DNA of 64,000 nucleotides from Ruminococcus bovis (lineage in GTDB: Bacteria > Bacillota > Clostridia > Oscillospirales > Acutalibacteraceae): the NCBI RefSeq assembly GCF_005601135.1, contig NZ_CP039381.1, positions 679,941-743,940 on the forward strand, in the 5' to 3' direction. Each line of letters starts with the position of its first letter. The stretch's first letter is position 1. A program made the translations under genes and the position numbers. Shown one piece after another: positions 18,601 to 27,512 of this stretch. A model generated the notes under the pieces. That model saw only the letters and a program-made list of their open reading frames with translations. It was not told the DNA's origin and ran no database searches.

Positions 18601-20757
18601 TTAAATCATCAATGCATTACCTAGGTTTTCATCAGGCAATGCTATGCCAATATTTTCATTATAATAATCCGGATTTGTCATAACATAAAAATCATTATCT
18701 ATAATTTCTATTGCAGACACATCATCAAGTTGCTGATATTCATTATCATAAAGATTAACTGCATACTGACCTAGCTTTCTTAATAAGCCTTTACTATAAT
18801 TATGATTTCTCAGTTCAGTAATTAACGGTCTGCTATCTTCATTGTCAATATAAACCGTCTTTGCATTGTCTTCTATTAACTTAAAATCATCAGATACAGT
18901 CTTGAAATCAAATACATTACAACTTTTGATAATATTCTTAATATCAAAGGTATTGTTCTTTACACCCTTACCTAAGTAATACAGTTCACCGAAATAATCT
19001 TTTATTGCCTCGGCAGTATAAATTTTGCCACCGTATTTTTTGAGAACTTTCCTTGTTACACCAATGTTCTTCTCTTGTAATCGCAAAATTTTATCAGTAT
19101 CAAAAATATGAACTATACTTTCTTCCTTACTTCTTTTATTCTCACGGTTACATCTGCCACCGGCTTGTAAAATTGAATCAACACCTGCTATAGCACGGTA
19201 AACAGTCTTAAAGTCAAGGTCAACACCTGCCTCAATTAAGCTGGTAGAAATCACTCTACAAGGTAGTCCTTTAGCAAGTCTTCCTCTGATTTCCTTTAAC
19301 TGAGCTTTTCTGTGTTTAGGGTACTTATGAGTTGTTAAACAGAAATTGCCTTCATCTTCACCAAGAAGATTAAACAAAGAATCTGCATGAGATTTTTTGT
19401 TTACAATACAGAGTACTTGGTCTTGTGACCTTAGTTGTTCTACAAGTTCATCATCTTCAAGTTTTCCATCATAAACAAATTCTACTCTTCTAAACTCTTC
19501 AAAATACTTTTCTTGATTATCACTACAAATTTCAGGAATAGTATAGCCATCAATATTTTTTATCTTACTAAAAAAGTAATCCAAGTTAGGCTGAGTTGCA
19601 GTACACAAAACTGCAGTTGCGTTATAATTTTCTGTTAGCTGATTTATAGCATTTATACAAGGTTCTATAAAGTCACTTGGAATCATCTGAGCTTCATCAA
19701 AGATAATAATACTGTTTACAATGTTATGTAACTTTCTATTTCTTGATGGTTTGTTGCTATACAGTGATTCAAAGAATTGAACTGAAGTAGTGACAATAAC
19801 AGGTGCATCCCAATTTTCACAAGCCAGTTGTTTTTTCTTAATAATCTTACTTGTATCATCACCAAAATCTACATTAGAATGATGTTCAATTACATTTTCT
19901 TCACCTAAAACATTTTTAAATACTTCAGCATTCTGTTCAATAATACTTGTATATGGAATAACATAGATAATTCTATCCCTTTTATGTTCTTCTTGTACTG
20001 CATAATTTAGTGCAAAAGCTAAGGAAGAAATTGTTTTTCCTCCACCGGTAGGTACAGTTAATGTTAAAAGATTTTCGTTAATATTCTTAGCATTGATACA
20101 TTGCTTTTGAATTTCAGTTCTAAGAATATTTAGCTTTGACTTTGGTTCTCCCCACTTTGCTATATACTGATTTAGCCTTTCCAGCAAGGTAGGAATTGTA
20201 TCATATACACCTCTATCTACATTATCATCAATCATAAAATTTTCGGTACAAATATAGTCAGCATCTACTAAGCAAGAAAAAAGCATATGAATAAGGAAAC
20301 TTCTTGAATATTCATCCTTAGGTAATTTTTCTGTAACTGCATATTTCTGTAAATCTACTAATTCCTTTTCCCATTGGGAATAATCAGAAATTGAATTGTT
20401 ATTTACTTTTCCAAATAATGTACCTGACTTATCACCATCTGTTTTACTGCCTAAATTAGGAATACCGGCATGATGACCTGCAATACAAAATGCACTCATT
20501 ATTGCTCTATACTTTCTAAATGCAAGTTGTGTTCCTGCTGTAGAATGGTCAACTGTATTATCCATTCCTCTAATTCTCTGTTGAAATTCTTTACTATACT
20601 TTCCTATATCGTGAATAAGACCAACAAAATACATTAAGTCACCGTAATCAAAGGGTTCTGCAAATAACTTTGCCATTTCTGCAGTAACTGTTAAATGGTC
20701 AATTAGCAATTCTTCTTTGCCATCAGTTTCATTTCTTTTATGTGCAAGGTAATCCAA
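18601..20757 (-). CDS. cas3: CRISPR-associated helicase-nuclease Cas3
   Basis: A 718-residue Cas3 with an N-terminal HD nuclease and a C-terminal superfamily 2 helicase; it unwinds and degrades DNA marked by Cascade. HD residues: His21, HD at 49-50 (LIHDIGKYSKEFQQR), HH at 95-96 (AGHHAG). Helicase: Walker A PTGGGKT (236-242), Walker B DEAQ (354-357), TATQPN, and motif VI in LQAGGRCNRE. No motif is missing. The start is a TTG at 20757 with AAAGGA 8 nt upstream. It heads the cas operon. A 16-bp palindrome at 20803-20818 lies between its likely promoter and the start. Confidence 0.96.
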   Translation of the reverse strand: MDYLAHKRNETDGKEELLIDHLTVTAEMAKLFAEPFDYGDLMYFVGLIHDIGKYSKEFQQRIRGMDNTVDHSTAGTQLAFRKYRAIMSAFCIAGHHAGIPNLGSKTDGDKSGTLFGKVNNNSISDYSQWEKELVDLQKYAVTEKLPKDEYSRSFLIHMLFSCLVDADYICTENFMIDDNVDRGVYDTIPTLLERLNQYIAKWGEPKSKLNILRTEIQKQCINAKNINENLLTLTVPTGGGKTISSLAFALNYAVQEEHKRDRIIYVIPYTSIIEQNAEVFKNVLGEENVIEHHSNVDFGDDTSKIIKKKQLACENWDAPVIVTTSVQFFESLYSNKPSRNRKLHNIVNSIIIFDEAQMIPSDFIEPCINAINQLTENYNATAVLCTATQPNLDYFFSKIKNIDGYTIPEICSDNQEKYFEEFRRVEFVYDGKLEDDELVEQLRSQDQVLCIVNKKSHADSLFNLLGEDEGNFCLTTHKYPKHRKAQLKEIRGRLAKGLPCRVISTSLIEAGVDLDFKTVYRAIAGVDSILQAGGRCNRENKRSKEESIVHIFDTDKILRLQEKNIGVTRKVLKKYGGKIYTAEAIKDYFGELYYLGKGVKNNTFDIKNIIKSCNVFDFKTVSDDFKLIEDNAKTVYIDNEDSRPLITELRNHNYSKGLLRKLGQYAVNLYDNEYQQLDDVSAIEIIDNDFYVMTNPDYYNENIGIALPDENLGNALMI

Positions 20758-20802
20758 CTTATCATTCCTTTCTGTTTCTATATATATAATAACAGATTAA
20801 CT

Positions 20803-20818
20803 GTCCCATTTTTGGGAC
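20803..20818. promoter_or_regulatory. Palindrome upstream of cas3 (possible operator)
   Basis: GTCCCATTTTTGGGAC lies 45 bp upstream of the cas3 start codon. A very similar 16-mer lies 20 bp upstream of recA (45081-45096). In the minus sense both are preceded by AA. A possible -10 (TATATT or TATGCT near 20830-20840) lies upstream, which would place the palindrome in the transcript leader. Confidence 0.45.
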
Positions 20819-20923
20819 TTATCTCAGCATAATATATACTTTTATTGTTATTTTCTATAAAAAACTAATAATATTATACAATAATATCATTAGTTTATCA
20901 TATTTTTCTACATATTGCAACAT

Positions 20924-20950
20924 AATATGGTAAATCATTTATATTTTGAT
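20924..20950 (+). repeat. 27-bp direct repeat, left copy
   Basis: AATATGGTAAATCATT plus the next 11 bases is repeated exactly at 22081-22107. The copies bracket the IS481-like element, 14-15 bp outside its ends. Confidence 0.85.
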
Positions 20951-20965
20951 TGTATGTGCTAAAAT

Positions 20966-22066
20966 GATATGACCCAATAAAAAAGAGGAGTAACTTCAAA
21001 ATATGGTATAATGGAATCGCTCAAAAACATTAACCTAAGAAAGAAGTACTCCTCATGAATATAATAACACAAGAAGCAAAGAAAAAGCAAGCCATAGTAA
21101 AATACGCACTAAGAAAGAAAAAGCGAAGCAAGTAGAGTGTACGGTGTAAGTCTTTCAAGCGTAAAGAGATGGTGTAAACAATATGACGGTACCTGGCAAT
21201 CGCTATTGCCTAAATCACGCAGACCACATAGTCATCCCAACAGACACACAAAAGAAAGAAAGACAAATTAGAAATTCTTTTAAAAGTGCTATGAAAGATA
21301 TGGATGGGATGGAGTATACAGTGATTTAAAGAGAAAAGGATATACAAGAAGCTATTCAGGAATGATATATGCTGCAAAAAGAATGGGCTTAGTAAAATAT
21401 AAAAGACCAAGAAAAGAGCCGTAATCATAGAAGATATCCGGAGCTGTTAATACCTGGAGAAAAGGTGCAGATAGATGTAAAAGAAGTGCCATACAATTGC
21501 TTAAGAGGCAAGGCTTTAAGGGACGGAAAGCATTTTATCAATGGACTGCAATAGATGAATGTACAAGAATGAGATTTGTATATGGGTTTGAAGAACATAC
21601 ACCGGAAAACTCAACTAAATTCTTGAAAATGTTATTAAAAGAATTTCCGTTTAAAATAAAACGGTTCAAACAGATAACGGAAGAGAGTTCACATATAAAT
21701 ATCAAAGCAGTGAAGTGAAAAGTCCTTTTGAAATAGAATTGAACAAATTAGGTATAAATCATAAATTAATACCACCACGAACACCTTGGCACAATGGGAA
21801 GGTAGAAAGAAGTCATAGAAACGACCAAAGATATTTCTATGATTGGGAAACATTCAAAAATATTGAAGAATTAAATACAAAGTTAAAAGGACATTTAGAA
21901 TGGAGTAATAACAAGACAATGAGAACACTTGAATACAAAGTCCAATGCAGTTATTGAGTGAAAAGTTAGAATTGAAATCCATTAACTGATAATTCATAAT
22001 CAAAAGTCAGTAAAACAAGCGAAATATTAAATCATATTTTATTTTTACCCTAAAACGGGTCATATC
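20966..22066 (+). mobile_element. Decayed IS481-like insertion sequence
   Basis: A ~1.1-kb element whose ends share the inverted repeat GATATGACCC (20966-20975; reverse complement at 22057-22066). It carries a broken DDE transposase. No short target duplication was identified directly at the ends, but 27-bp direct repeats lie just outside. It separates the cas promoter region from the small lipoprotein genes. Confidence 0.75.
21055..21989 (+). pseudogene. IS481-like transposase, multiply frameshifted
   Basis: From ATG 21055 the readable pieces, in changing frames, are: MNIITQEAKKKQAIVKYALR; EASRVYGVSLSSVKRWCKQY (helix-turn-helix); DLKRKGYTRSYSGMIYAAKR; then the integrase core QIDVKEVPYNCLRGK, HFYQWTAIDECTRMRFVYGF, TDNG (interrupted), and PPRTPWHNGKVERSHRNDQR. 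At least four frame breaks or stops occur, so the gene is dead. The DDE order and the PWHNGKVERSH signature fit IS481 or the closely related IS3-type integrases. Confidence 0.82.
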
Positions 22067-22080
22067 TATTTACAACACAG

Positions 22081-22107
22081 AATATGGTAAATCATTTATA
22101 TTTTGAT
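22081..22107 (+). repeat. 27-bp direct repeat, right copy
   Basis: An exact copy of 20924-20950. The bases before it (ACAACACAG) also resemble those before the left copy (GCAACAT). Confidence 0.85.
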
Positions 22108-22140
22108 GTAATTTTTACACAATTAAAATACAAAAAAATA

Positions 22141-22173
22141 ATGGACTGTCAAGACACATTCTTAACAGTCCAT
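22141..22173. terminator. Bidirectional hairpin after the small exported-protein genes
   Basis: Arms ATGGACTGT and ACAGTCCAT, with an A-run on the left and TTTTTATTT on the right, so it can terminate either strand. It lies 16 bp past the stop of the 135-residue gene. Confidence 0.8.
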
Positions 22174-22188
22174 TTTTATTTACTGTAA

Positions 22189-22596
22189 TTACAAAACCGG
22201 GTATGTAATATTATATTTATTCAAGATATTTTCCAATTTTTTTGTTTGGGAATTTGATAGAGAAAAATACTTTTTTCTATACTTTATAGAGCCACAACCC
22301 TCACCACTGATATAAAAAGTATCTTTAGAAATACCACCGTCAAATATTATACAGAAGTCATCTCTAAAGGGACAAGCAAGACCTGAATCATAATGCACTT
22401 CTTTATCATTAAGCATATTATAAAGTTCTTTTGCATCTTTCTTAGAAACATCTGTAACTGTCTTATTAACACATTGTATATCTACAGTACTGTCATCATT
22501 GATACCGGTTTTAGATGGAAAGAAATATATAAATGTACAAACACCTGACACTATAACTATTACTGCTACCACATAAAAGGCTATAACTTTCTTCAT
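22189..22596 (-). CDS. Small membrane-anchored hypothetical protein
   Basis: 135 residues: an N-terminal membrane or signal segment (MKKVIAFYVVAVIVIVSGVC, residues ~4-25), then an exported domain of about 105 residues with several cysteines (CPFRDDFC, GEGCG). No family is recognised. It ends a run of three small exported-protein genes on the minus strand with gaps of 16-19 bp, probably one operon ending in the hairpin at 22141-22173. Confidence 0.7.
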   Translation of the reverse strand: MKKVIAFYVVAVIVIVSGVCTFIYFFPSKTGINDDSTVDIQCVNKTVTDVSKKDAKELYNMLNDKEVHYDSGLACPFRDDFCIIFDGGISKDTFYISGEGCGSIKYRKKYFSLSNSQTKKLENILNKYNITYPVL

Positions 22597-22615
22597 AATA
22601 TCACACTTCCTTAAA

Positions 22616-23215
22616 TCACTTTAAGATTTCTTTAGGGCAAATATCAGCATTTAGATTATAGCAATGTCCATAATTATCAACTATTTTATAGTTGCCATTT
22701 TCACATTTTACAAGCTCACCTAAAGAATAACTTGCCGGATAATCTTTATAATGAATACTTATTGAATACAAAACTTCATCAGTTTTTGAAGAAGAATTTT
22801 TATTCTTTTCCCCATTAATTGCACTTAAAAGATTTTCTATGTAAGATTTACCCCTTATAATTTTATTTTTATCACCCTTATAAAGTTCTATGCTTTCAAT
22901 ACTGTTGTAATTATTTTTAGGATATGAACTACTTTCTTTGTGATAAAGTAAACTTCCTGAGTCACTTATAAAATCCACATTTTTATCATTATCATAAATC
23001 CAAATATGAATTTTTGTTCCGTCATTTTCGATTACTTTTTCTTTATAACTACTATCATCAATTGACCAATCTGTAGTGGCAACATATTTTTCATTGTTAT
23101 AAGTAATAGTTGTCCTATCCATATCATTTAATACATCAGAAACAGGATTACCACAACCACCTAATGTAAATAGTATTACTATAGACACTAAAAGCATAGT
23201 AATATAGTTTTTCAA
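22616..23215 (-). CDS. Small lipoprotein of unknown function
   Basis: 199 residues with a lipoprotein signal: hydrophobic core MLLVSIVILFTLGGCGN and lipobox LGGC (Cys21). The mature part is polar and lysine-rich with no recognised domain. It lies between two other small exported-protein genes with 16-19 bp gaps, so co-transcription is likely. The C-terminal part (YSISIHYKDYPASYSLGELV) could be a small beta domain. Confidence 0.7.
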   Translation of the reverse strand: MKNYITMLLVSIVILFTLGGCGNPVSDVLNDMDRTTITYNNEKYVATTDWSIDDSSYKEKVIENDGTKIHIWIYDNDKNVDFISDSGSLLYHKESSSYPKNNYNSIESIELYKGDKNKIIRGKSYIENLLSAINGEKNKNSSSKTDEVLYSISIHYKDYPASYSLGELVKCENGNYKIVDNYGHCYNLNADICPKEILK

Positions 23216-23231
23216 AAAATCACCTCATATA

Positions 23232-23840
23232 TCACTTATCCAAATCATTAACATATTTCAAATCATTCATATCTTGTTGAAATTCGTCATCATCAAATTT
23301 TATAGGTTTATCATTTTTATCAAGAAACAAAGCAGACCATTCCATCACTGTATCTTTATCAATTTTTTTAAAGAAAATATATGTTTTTCTTCCACTGTCA
23401 TCAGTAATTTTACAATAATAATTGTATGTATCGGAATTATTAATTTCTCTAAAATCAGAAACCCCATAATATTTATTGTAATCTTCAATGTAGAAAACAA
23501 ATCTTTTAGAAGAAGATCCACTAAGTGCCATTACTTGCTCTATCAATATCGACATTTGCTTTTTAGTAAGGTTAACTGCTTTGATTTTCTTTTTAGCATT
23601 AGCAGAAACATAATTAATTTTTGCATTTTTATCAACCTTAGGATTTCCTAAATCAGCCCTAAATTCTTTCTCTGACTTCTCATTTAAATGTTGCCATCCA
23701 CTTTTACTGTTAGTTGTTGTGGTAACGGCAGTAGTTTCTACCTTATTGGTATTTCTTGATACTTCATTACTGCCTTCACTCTTGCAACCTACAAAAAGCA
23801 AAGCTACCGAAACAACTGCAATTAAAATTAACTTTTTCAT
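23232..23840 (-). CDS. Small lipoprotein of unknown function
   Basis: 202 residues, with a lipoprotein signal peptide (MKKLILIAVVSVALLFVGCK, lipobox FVGC, Cys19). A Thr-rich spacer (ETTAVTTTTNS) follows, then a polar domain of about 140 residues. No known family is recognised. It is the first of three consecutive genes for small exported proteins; its promoter must lie in the AT-rich sequence just right of 23840. Confidence 0.7.
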   Translation of the reverse strand: MKKLILIAVVSVALLFVGCKSEGSNEVSRNTNKVETTAVTTTTNSKSGWQHLNEKSEKEFRADLGNPKVDKNAKINYVSANAKKKIKAVNLTKKQMSILIEQVMALSGSSSKRFVFYIEDYNKYYGVSDFREINNSDTYNYYCKITDDSGRKTYIFFKKIDKDTVMEWSALFLDKNDKPIKFDDDEFQQDMNDLKYVNDLDK

Positions 23841-24892
23841 AAAATCACCCTTAATAAACCGTGTTATCTATTACAACAATTATATCATTATACTTGTCAA
23901 AAACATATTATCATTTTTGCTAAAATTTACATCCTATTTATCGGCACATTGCTGATAGGTTTTTACCGTTACGATAACTGTTCTTTATCTATAATCGTTG
24001 CATAAATAACAAAATTCTCTGTCCTATTAATAATACTTTCCATAACACAAAAGTGTTGCAAAAATTTTTAATTTTTTAAATTCTATTGTTATATAAATTA
24101 GGGTTTGTCTTTTTAATTTTGATTGTGGGTAAAGGTGAATTTGTTTTAAATTCAATCGGCTATAAAGAAAAAAATTATAGTGAGAATATGCATTTAAAAT
24201 TATATGCAACTATGACTCACAGGTGTAGGGGACATCATTGATGTCCCGTTACAAACTATCCTAAATAAAGGTATTATGCCCTATGTAGATATTATAAATT
24301 TATAGTCTGTAAACAAGACAATAATCCCATAGGTATCACACTTTTTAACGGGCGAACAATGTTCGCCCCTACACCTGAACTCATAATTCTTGTTACATTT
24401 AATAGTTAGAAATAAAGGAAAAATTCTGCTTTGATGATATTTTAAACAAGTTTAAAATATCATCCACTCCTTCCGTCTTTGCATACGCAAAGCCACCTCC
24501 CTCAGCGAGGGAGGCAACAAGGTATGTACATTTTTAGAATTTGTACATACTTGATTATATGTACAAACTCTGTTTGGCTTCCTCAGACGAGGAAGCTGTC
24601 ATTCGTGAATTGCAGAGCAATTCACCTTTTAAAGAATGACTGAAGGAGGGAAAAACTATAAATTAGATGAATTATTCGGTTAATATCTAATTAACCTATA
24701 TTACATAATCATCCCCACAAACCCCAATTTGCAGAACTGATTAATCTTTACCCACAGACAAAATTAAAAAATTGAAAAATAAAAAATAAAAATTCCATAA
24801 ATAACCTTATAATTTTTGGCATAGTCAATATTTACTTACAGATAATATTAGTGGGTGTTATATCCATTAATTTAGAAAGGAAATGTTGATAT
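23841..24892. other. Gene-free region holding a composite inverted-repeat element
   Basis: No credible gene is seen in these 1.05 kb. The left 250 bp is AT-rich and should hold the promoter of the lipoprotein genes. Most of the remainder is the composite element at ~24101-24781. The last 100 bp leads into spoVT. Confidence 0.7.
24101..24781 (+). repeat. Composite inverted-repeat element, copy 1
   Basis: The outer ends are related inverted sequences (left GATTGTGGGTAAAGGTGAA, right TTTACCCACAGAC). Inside are a 150-bp block at 24224-24373 bounded by TGTAGGGG / CCCCTACA, with an internal palindrome at each end (GGGACATCATTGATGTCCC; GGGCGAACAATGTTCGCCC); a palindrome GATATTTTAAAC...ATATC at 24436-24461; and a block to ~24706 with several short palindromes (CCTCCCTCAGCGAGGGAGG, CTTCCTCAGACGAGGAAG, GTGAATTGC/GCAATTCAC). 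A second copy lies at ~36985-37621. It encodes no protein and resembles a MITE or REP-type element. Confidence 0.8.
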
Positions 24893-25435
24893 ATGAAAGC
24901 CACAGGTATTGTTAGGAGAATTGACGATTTAGGCAGAGTTGTTATACCTAAAGAAATTCGCAGAACATTGCGTATTCGTGAGGGTGACCCATTAGAAATT
25001 TTCACTGCTACTGATGGCGAAGTGGTTTTTAAGAAATATTCTCCTGTAGGAGAGTTAGGGAACTTTGCCACACAATATGCCGATGTACTGATGAGGGTTA
25101 GCCAAATGCCAACTGTTATTACCGACAGAGACCATGTTATTGCAGTTTCAGGTGCAAGTAAAAGGGAATATCTTGAAAGGCGAGTTACCCAAAGTCTTGA
25201 GCGATATATGGAACAAAGAAGATGTTACATTGCAACAGAAACCAGCAACGGCGATACCTTTCCGGTAGAGGGTATTGACTCGCCGGCAGGTATTATTTAT
25301 CCTATTATTGCTTCCGGTGATGTAACCGGTTCGGTGTGTATGTTAGAAAGTGACACAGTAAAAATTCCAACAAATACAGAAGTAAAACTTTGTCAAAGTG
25401 CTGCTGCATTCTTAGGTAAGCAAATGGAAGAATAA
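24893..25435 (+). CDS. spoVT: Stage V sporulation protein T, AbrB-type regulator
   Basis: A 180-residue transcription factor of the forespore, full length for SpoVT. The N-terminal swapped-hairpin AbrB domain (MKATGIVRRIDDLGRVVIPK, residues 1-50) binds DNA; the C-terminal GAF-like domain (residues ~55-178) binds an unknown ligand. It has its own unit with AAAGGAAATG before the ATG. In Bacillus it is made under sigma-G; a sigma-G-type promoter is not obvious here. Its presence indicates that the host forms spores. Confidence 0.93.
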   Translation: MKATGIVRRIDDLGRVVIPKEIRRTLRIREGDPLEIFTATDGEVVFKKYSPVGELGNFATQYADVLMRVSQMPTVITDRDHVIAVSGASKREYLERRVTQSLERYMEQRRCYIATETSNGDTFPVEGIDSPAGIIYPIIASGDVTGSVCMLESDTVKIPTNTEVKLCQSAAAFLGKQMEE

Positions 25436-25556
25436 ATTTATTCTTAATTTTTTCATATTATTTTTTCTGCTTATTAAAAACTCTCTCAAATTTTAAAACA
25501 CCACAATCAAAATTAAAAAAATTAAAATTTCTCCTTAATAAGTATAGATAAGAAAA

Positions 25557-25580
25557 GGGCTATTGCAAAAGCAATAGCCC
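25557..25580 (-). terminator. Intrinsic terminator of the Na/Pi transporter gene
   Basis: Arms GGGCTATTGC / GCAATAGCCC around AAAA, followed on the minus strand by TTTTCTTATC; 15 bp past the stop. Confidence 0.85.
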
Positions 25581-25595
25581 CATAATTTTATTTAA

Positions 25596-27263
25596 TTATC
25601 TGTCGTTAGCATAAGAAACAAGTTTCTTTCTAGGAAGTGAGAATGCAACATTGTCTGCATGGTCACCGACTCTTTCAAATGCTGAAAGAAGTTCTAGGAA
25701 GATTGTACCATTTTCAGCAGTACAAAGACCGTCATTCATACGCTTAATGTGGTTTTCTTTAAAGATGTTACAACAATCATCAAGTTCATCCTCAGTATCA
25801 ACAACTGTTTCTGCAAGTGTTGGAGTTGCCTTTTGAGTGTTGAACATTTCAAAGCCACAGTCAATCATCTTAATTACAAGTGCATCCAGCTGATGAAGTT
25901 CGTTAAGTGCATCATCTGTAAAGTAGATTTTACTGTCAATCATTCTCTTTGTACATTCAGTAATGTTCTCGGCATGGTCACCGATTCTTTCAAGATCCTG
26001 AATAGCCTTGTACATTACACCCATAATCTTTCTGTCTTCATCCACAATATCAAGACCGTTAATCTTAACAATGTATCTTGTAATTTCGTGGGTTAAGTAG
26101 TCAATAACTTTTTCATTCTTTTCTACCTTTTCGGTATAAGAAAGGTCACGGTCAAAGAATCCCTTAATAGCCATATCGTAGCTTTTTCTTGCAAGTGAAG
26201 AAAGTCTTTCACATTCTTTTTCAACCTGACGAACAGCCATAGGTGGTGTTGTAAGGATACGGTTATCAAGATAAACAGTACCCATCTTTTCTTTCTCTTC
26301 TTCAAGGTCAGGAAGAATTAACTTTGTAATCTTCATAATCAAACTTGAACAAGGAAGTAAGATAACTGTAATTGCAATATTAAAGATAATATGTGCTGCA
26401 GAAATCTGAGCAGCTACACCTACTGTCTTTGCAGGTAGGAAGTAGTTGATAATATCTGTAAATGGTAGGAATATTGCAACCAATGTCATAATAATCGCAC
26501 CAAAGCAACTGATTAATAGGTTGGATAATGAAATCTGCTTAGCTGTACGGTTTGCACCAAGTGAAGAAAGAATAGCAGCAGAACAAGCACCAACATTAAA
26601 ACCAAATACAACAAATACTGCTTGGTCAAGAGAAGTGATAACACCGGCAGAAGCAAGTGCCATTAAAATACCAACAGAAGCTGATGAACTTTGGATAATA
26701 CCTGTAAAGATAATACCAACAAATAGTCCAAGTAGTGGGAAACTTAGCTTATCGGCAATACTTAGGAAAGCCTCACTCTCACCCATCCACTTTAGGTTTT
26801 CACTCATTAGTGAAAGACCTAGGAAAAGCATACCAAAACCGGCTGCAATCTGTCCGTAATACTTATAGTTATTTTTCTTGAAGAAGGTAATAACAATAGC
26901 TCCAAGGAAAATAAATATAGGAACGAAAGATTTAATATCAATAGCCAGCAAAAGTGAAGTAACGGTTGTACCAATCTTAGCACCAAACAAAACACCGATT
27001 GCTTGGCCAAATTCCATAAGTCCTGCATTAGCAAAACCAACAACCATAGCGTCAGTTGCAGAAGAACTCTGAATAACACCTGTTACCAAAACACCAACAA
27101 GCATAGCAATAAACTTGTTGCTAGTAATTTTTTCTAGCAAATTACGAAGTTTGCTACCTGCTGCAAGTTCAAGACCTTCACCCATATTTTTCATACCGAT
27201 TAGGAAAAGACCTAAACCACCAAGTGCCATAATCACTTTTAGCACAATACTGTAAGCATCCAT
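25596..27263 (-). CDS. Na+/phosphate cotransporter family protein with PhoU-like domain
   Basis: A 555-residue inner-membrane protein. The N-terminal ~320 residues hold 8-9 membrane helices in two inverted repeats, each with the NPT-family QSSSA signature (GVIQSSSATDAMVVGFANAG and GIIQSSSASVGILMALASAG). The C-terminal ~200 residues are two PhoU-type helical repeats (KAIQDLERIGDHAENITE and ERVGDHADNVAF). It probably imports phosphate with sodium; the PhoU part is likely regulatory. It is monocistronic, ending in the hairpin at 25557-25580. Confidence 0.9.
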   Translation of the reverse strand: MDAYSIVLKVIMALGGLGLFLIGMKNMGEGLELAAGSKLRNLLEKITSNKFIAMLVGVLVTGVIQSSSATDAMVVGFANAGLMEFGQAIGVLFGAKIGTTVTSLLLAIDIKSFVPIFIFLGAIVITFFKKNNYKYYGQIAAGFGMLFLGLSLMSENLKWMGESEAFLSIADKLSFPLLGLFVGIIFTGIIQSSSASVGILMALASAGVITSLDQAVFVVFGFNVGACSAAILSSLGANRTAKQISLSNLLISCFGAIIMTLVAIFLPFTDIINYFLPAKTVGVAAQISAAHIIFNIAITVILLPCSSLIMKITKLILPDLEEEKEKMGTVYLDNRILTTPPMAVRQVEKECERLSSLARKSYDMAIKGFFDRDLSYTEKVEKNEKVIDYLTHEITRYIVKINGLDIVDEDRKIMGVMYKAIQDLERIGDHAENITECTKRMIDSKIYFTDDALNELHQLDALVIKMIDCGFEMFNTQKATPTLAETVVDTEDELDDCCNIFKENHIKRMNDGLCTAENGTIFLELLSAFERVGDHADNVAFSLPRKKLVSYANDR

Positions 27264-27457
27264 AAAAGATACCTCCTACTGAAACTTGTTTTATAAACTC
27301 TTTATTTATATTTTATTGTTTCCAAATTACCCTAGCTTAATTTTAACTTATACTATTGTCAATAATATTACTTAAAAGAATATTAAATAAAAATTAAATA
27401 TATGTTAAATCTAATAGTATATCCACTATATAAAATAGTTAATTTGACGAAAAAATA

Positions 27458-27481
27458 ACCTCTTTCTAAGTAGAAAGAGGT
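27458..27481 (-). terminator. Intrinsic terminator of the yycJ-rlmH-rqcH unit
   Basis: Arms ACCTCTTTCT / AGAAAGAGGT followed on the minus strand by TATTTTTTCG. Confidence 0.85.
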
Positions 27482-27512
27482 CATCAGTTCATATTTTCAT
27501 AATAATTAAAGT

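Noticed and set aside
24027..24209. Open frame of 60 codons on the minus strand
   Set aside because: It lies within AT-rich sequence and the end of the composite repeat, with no SD or domain.
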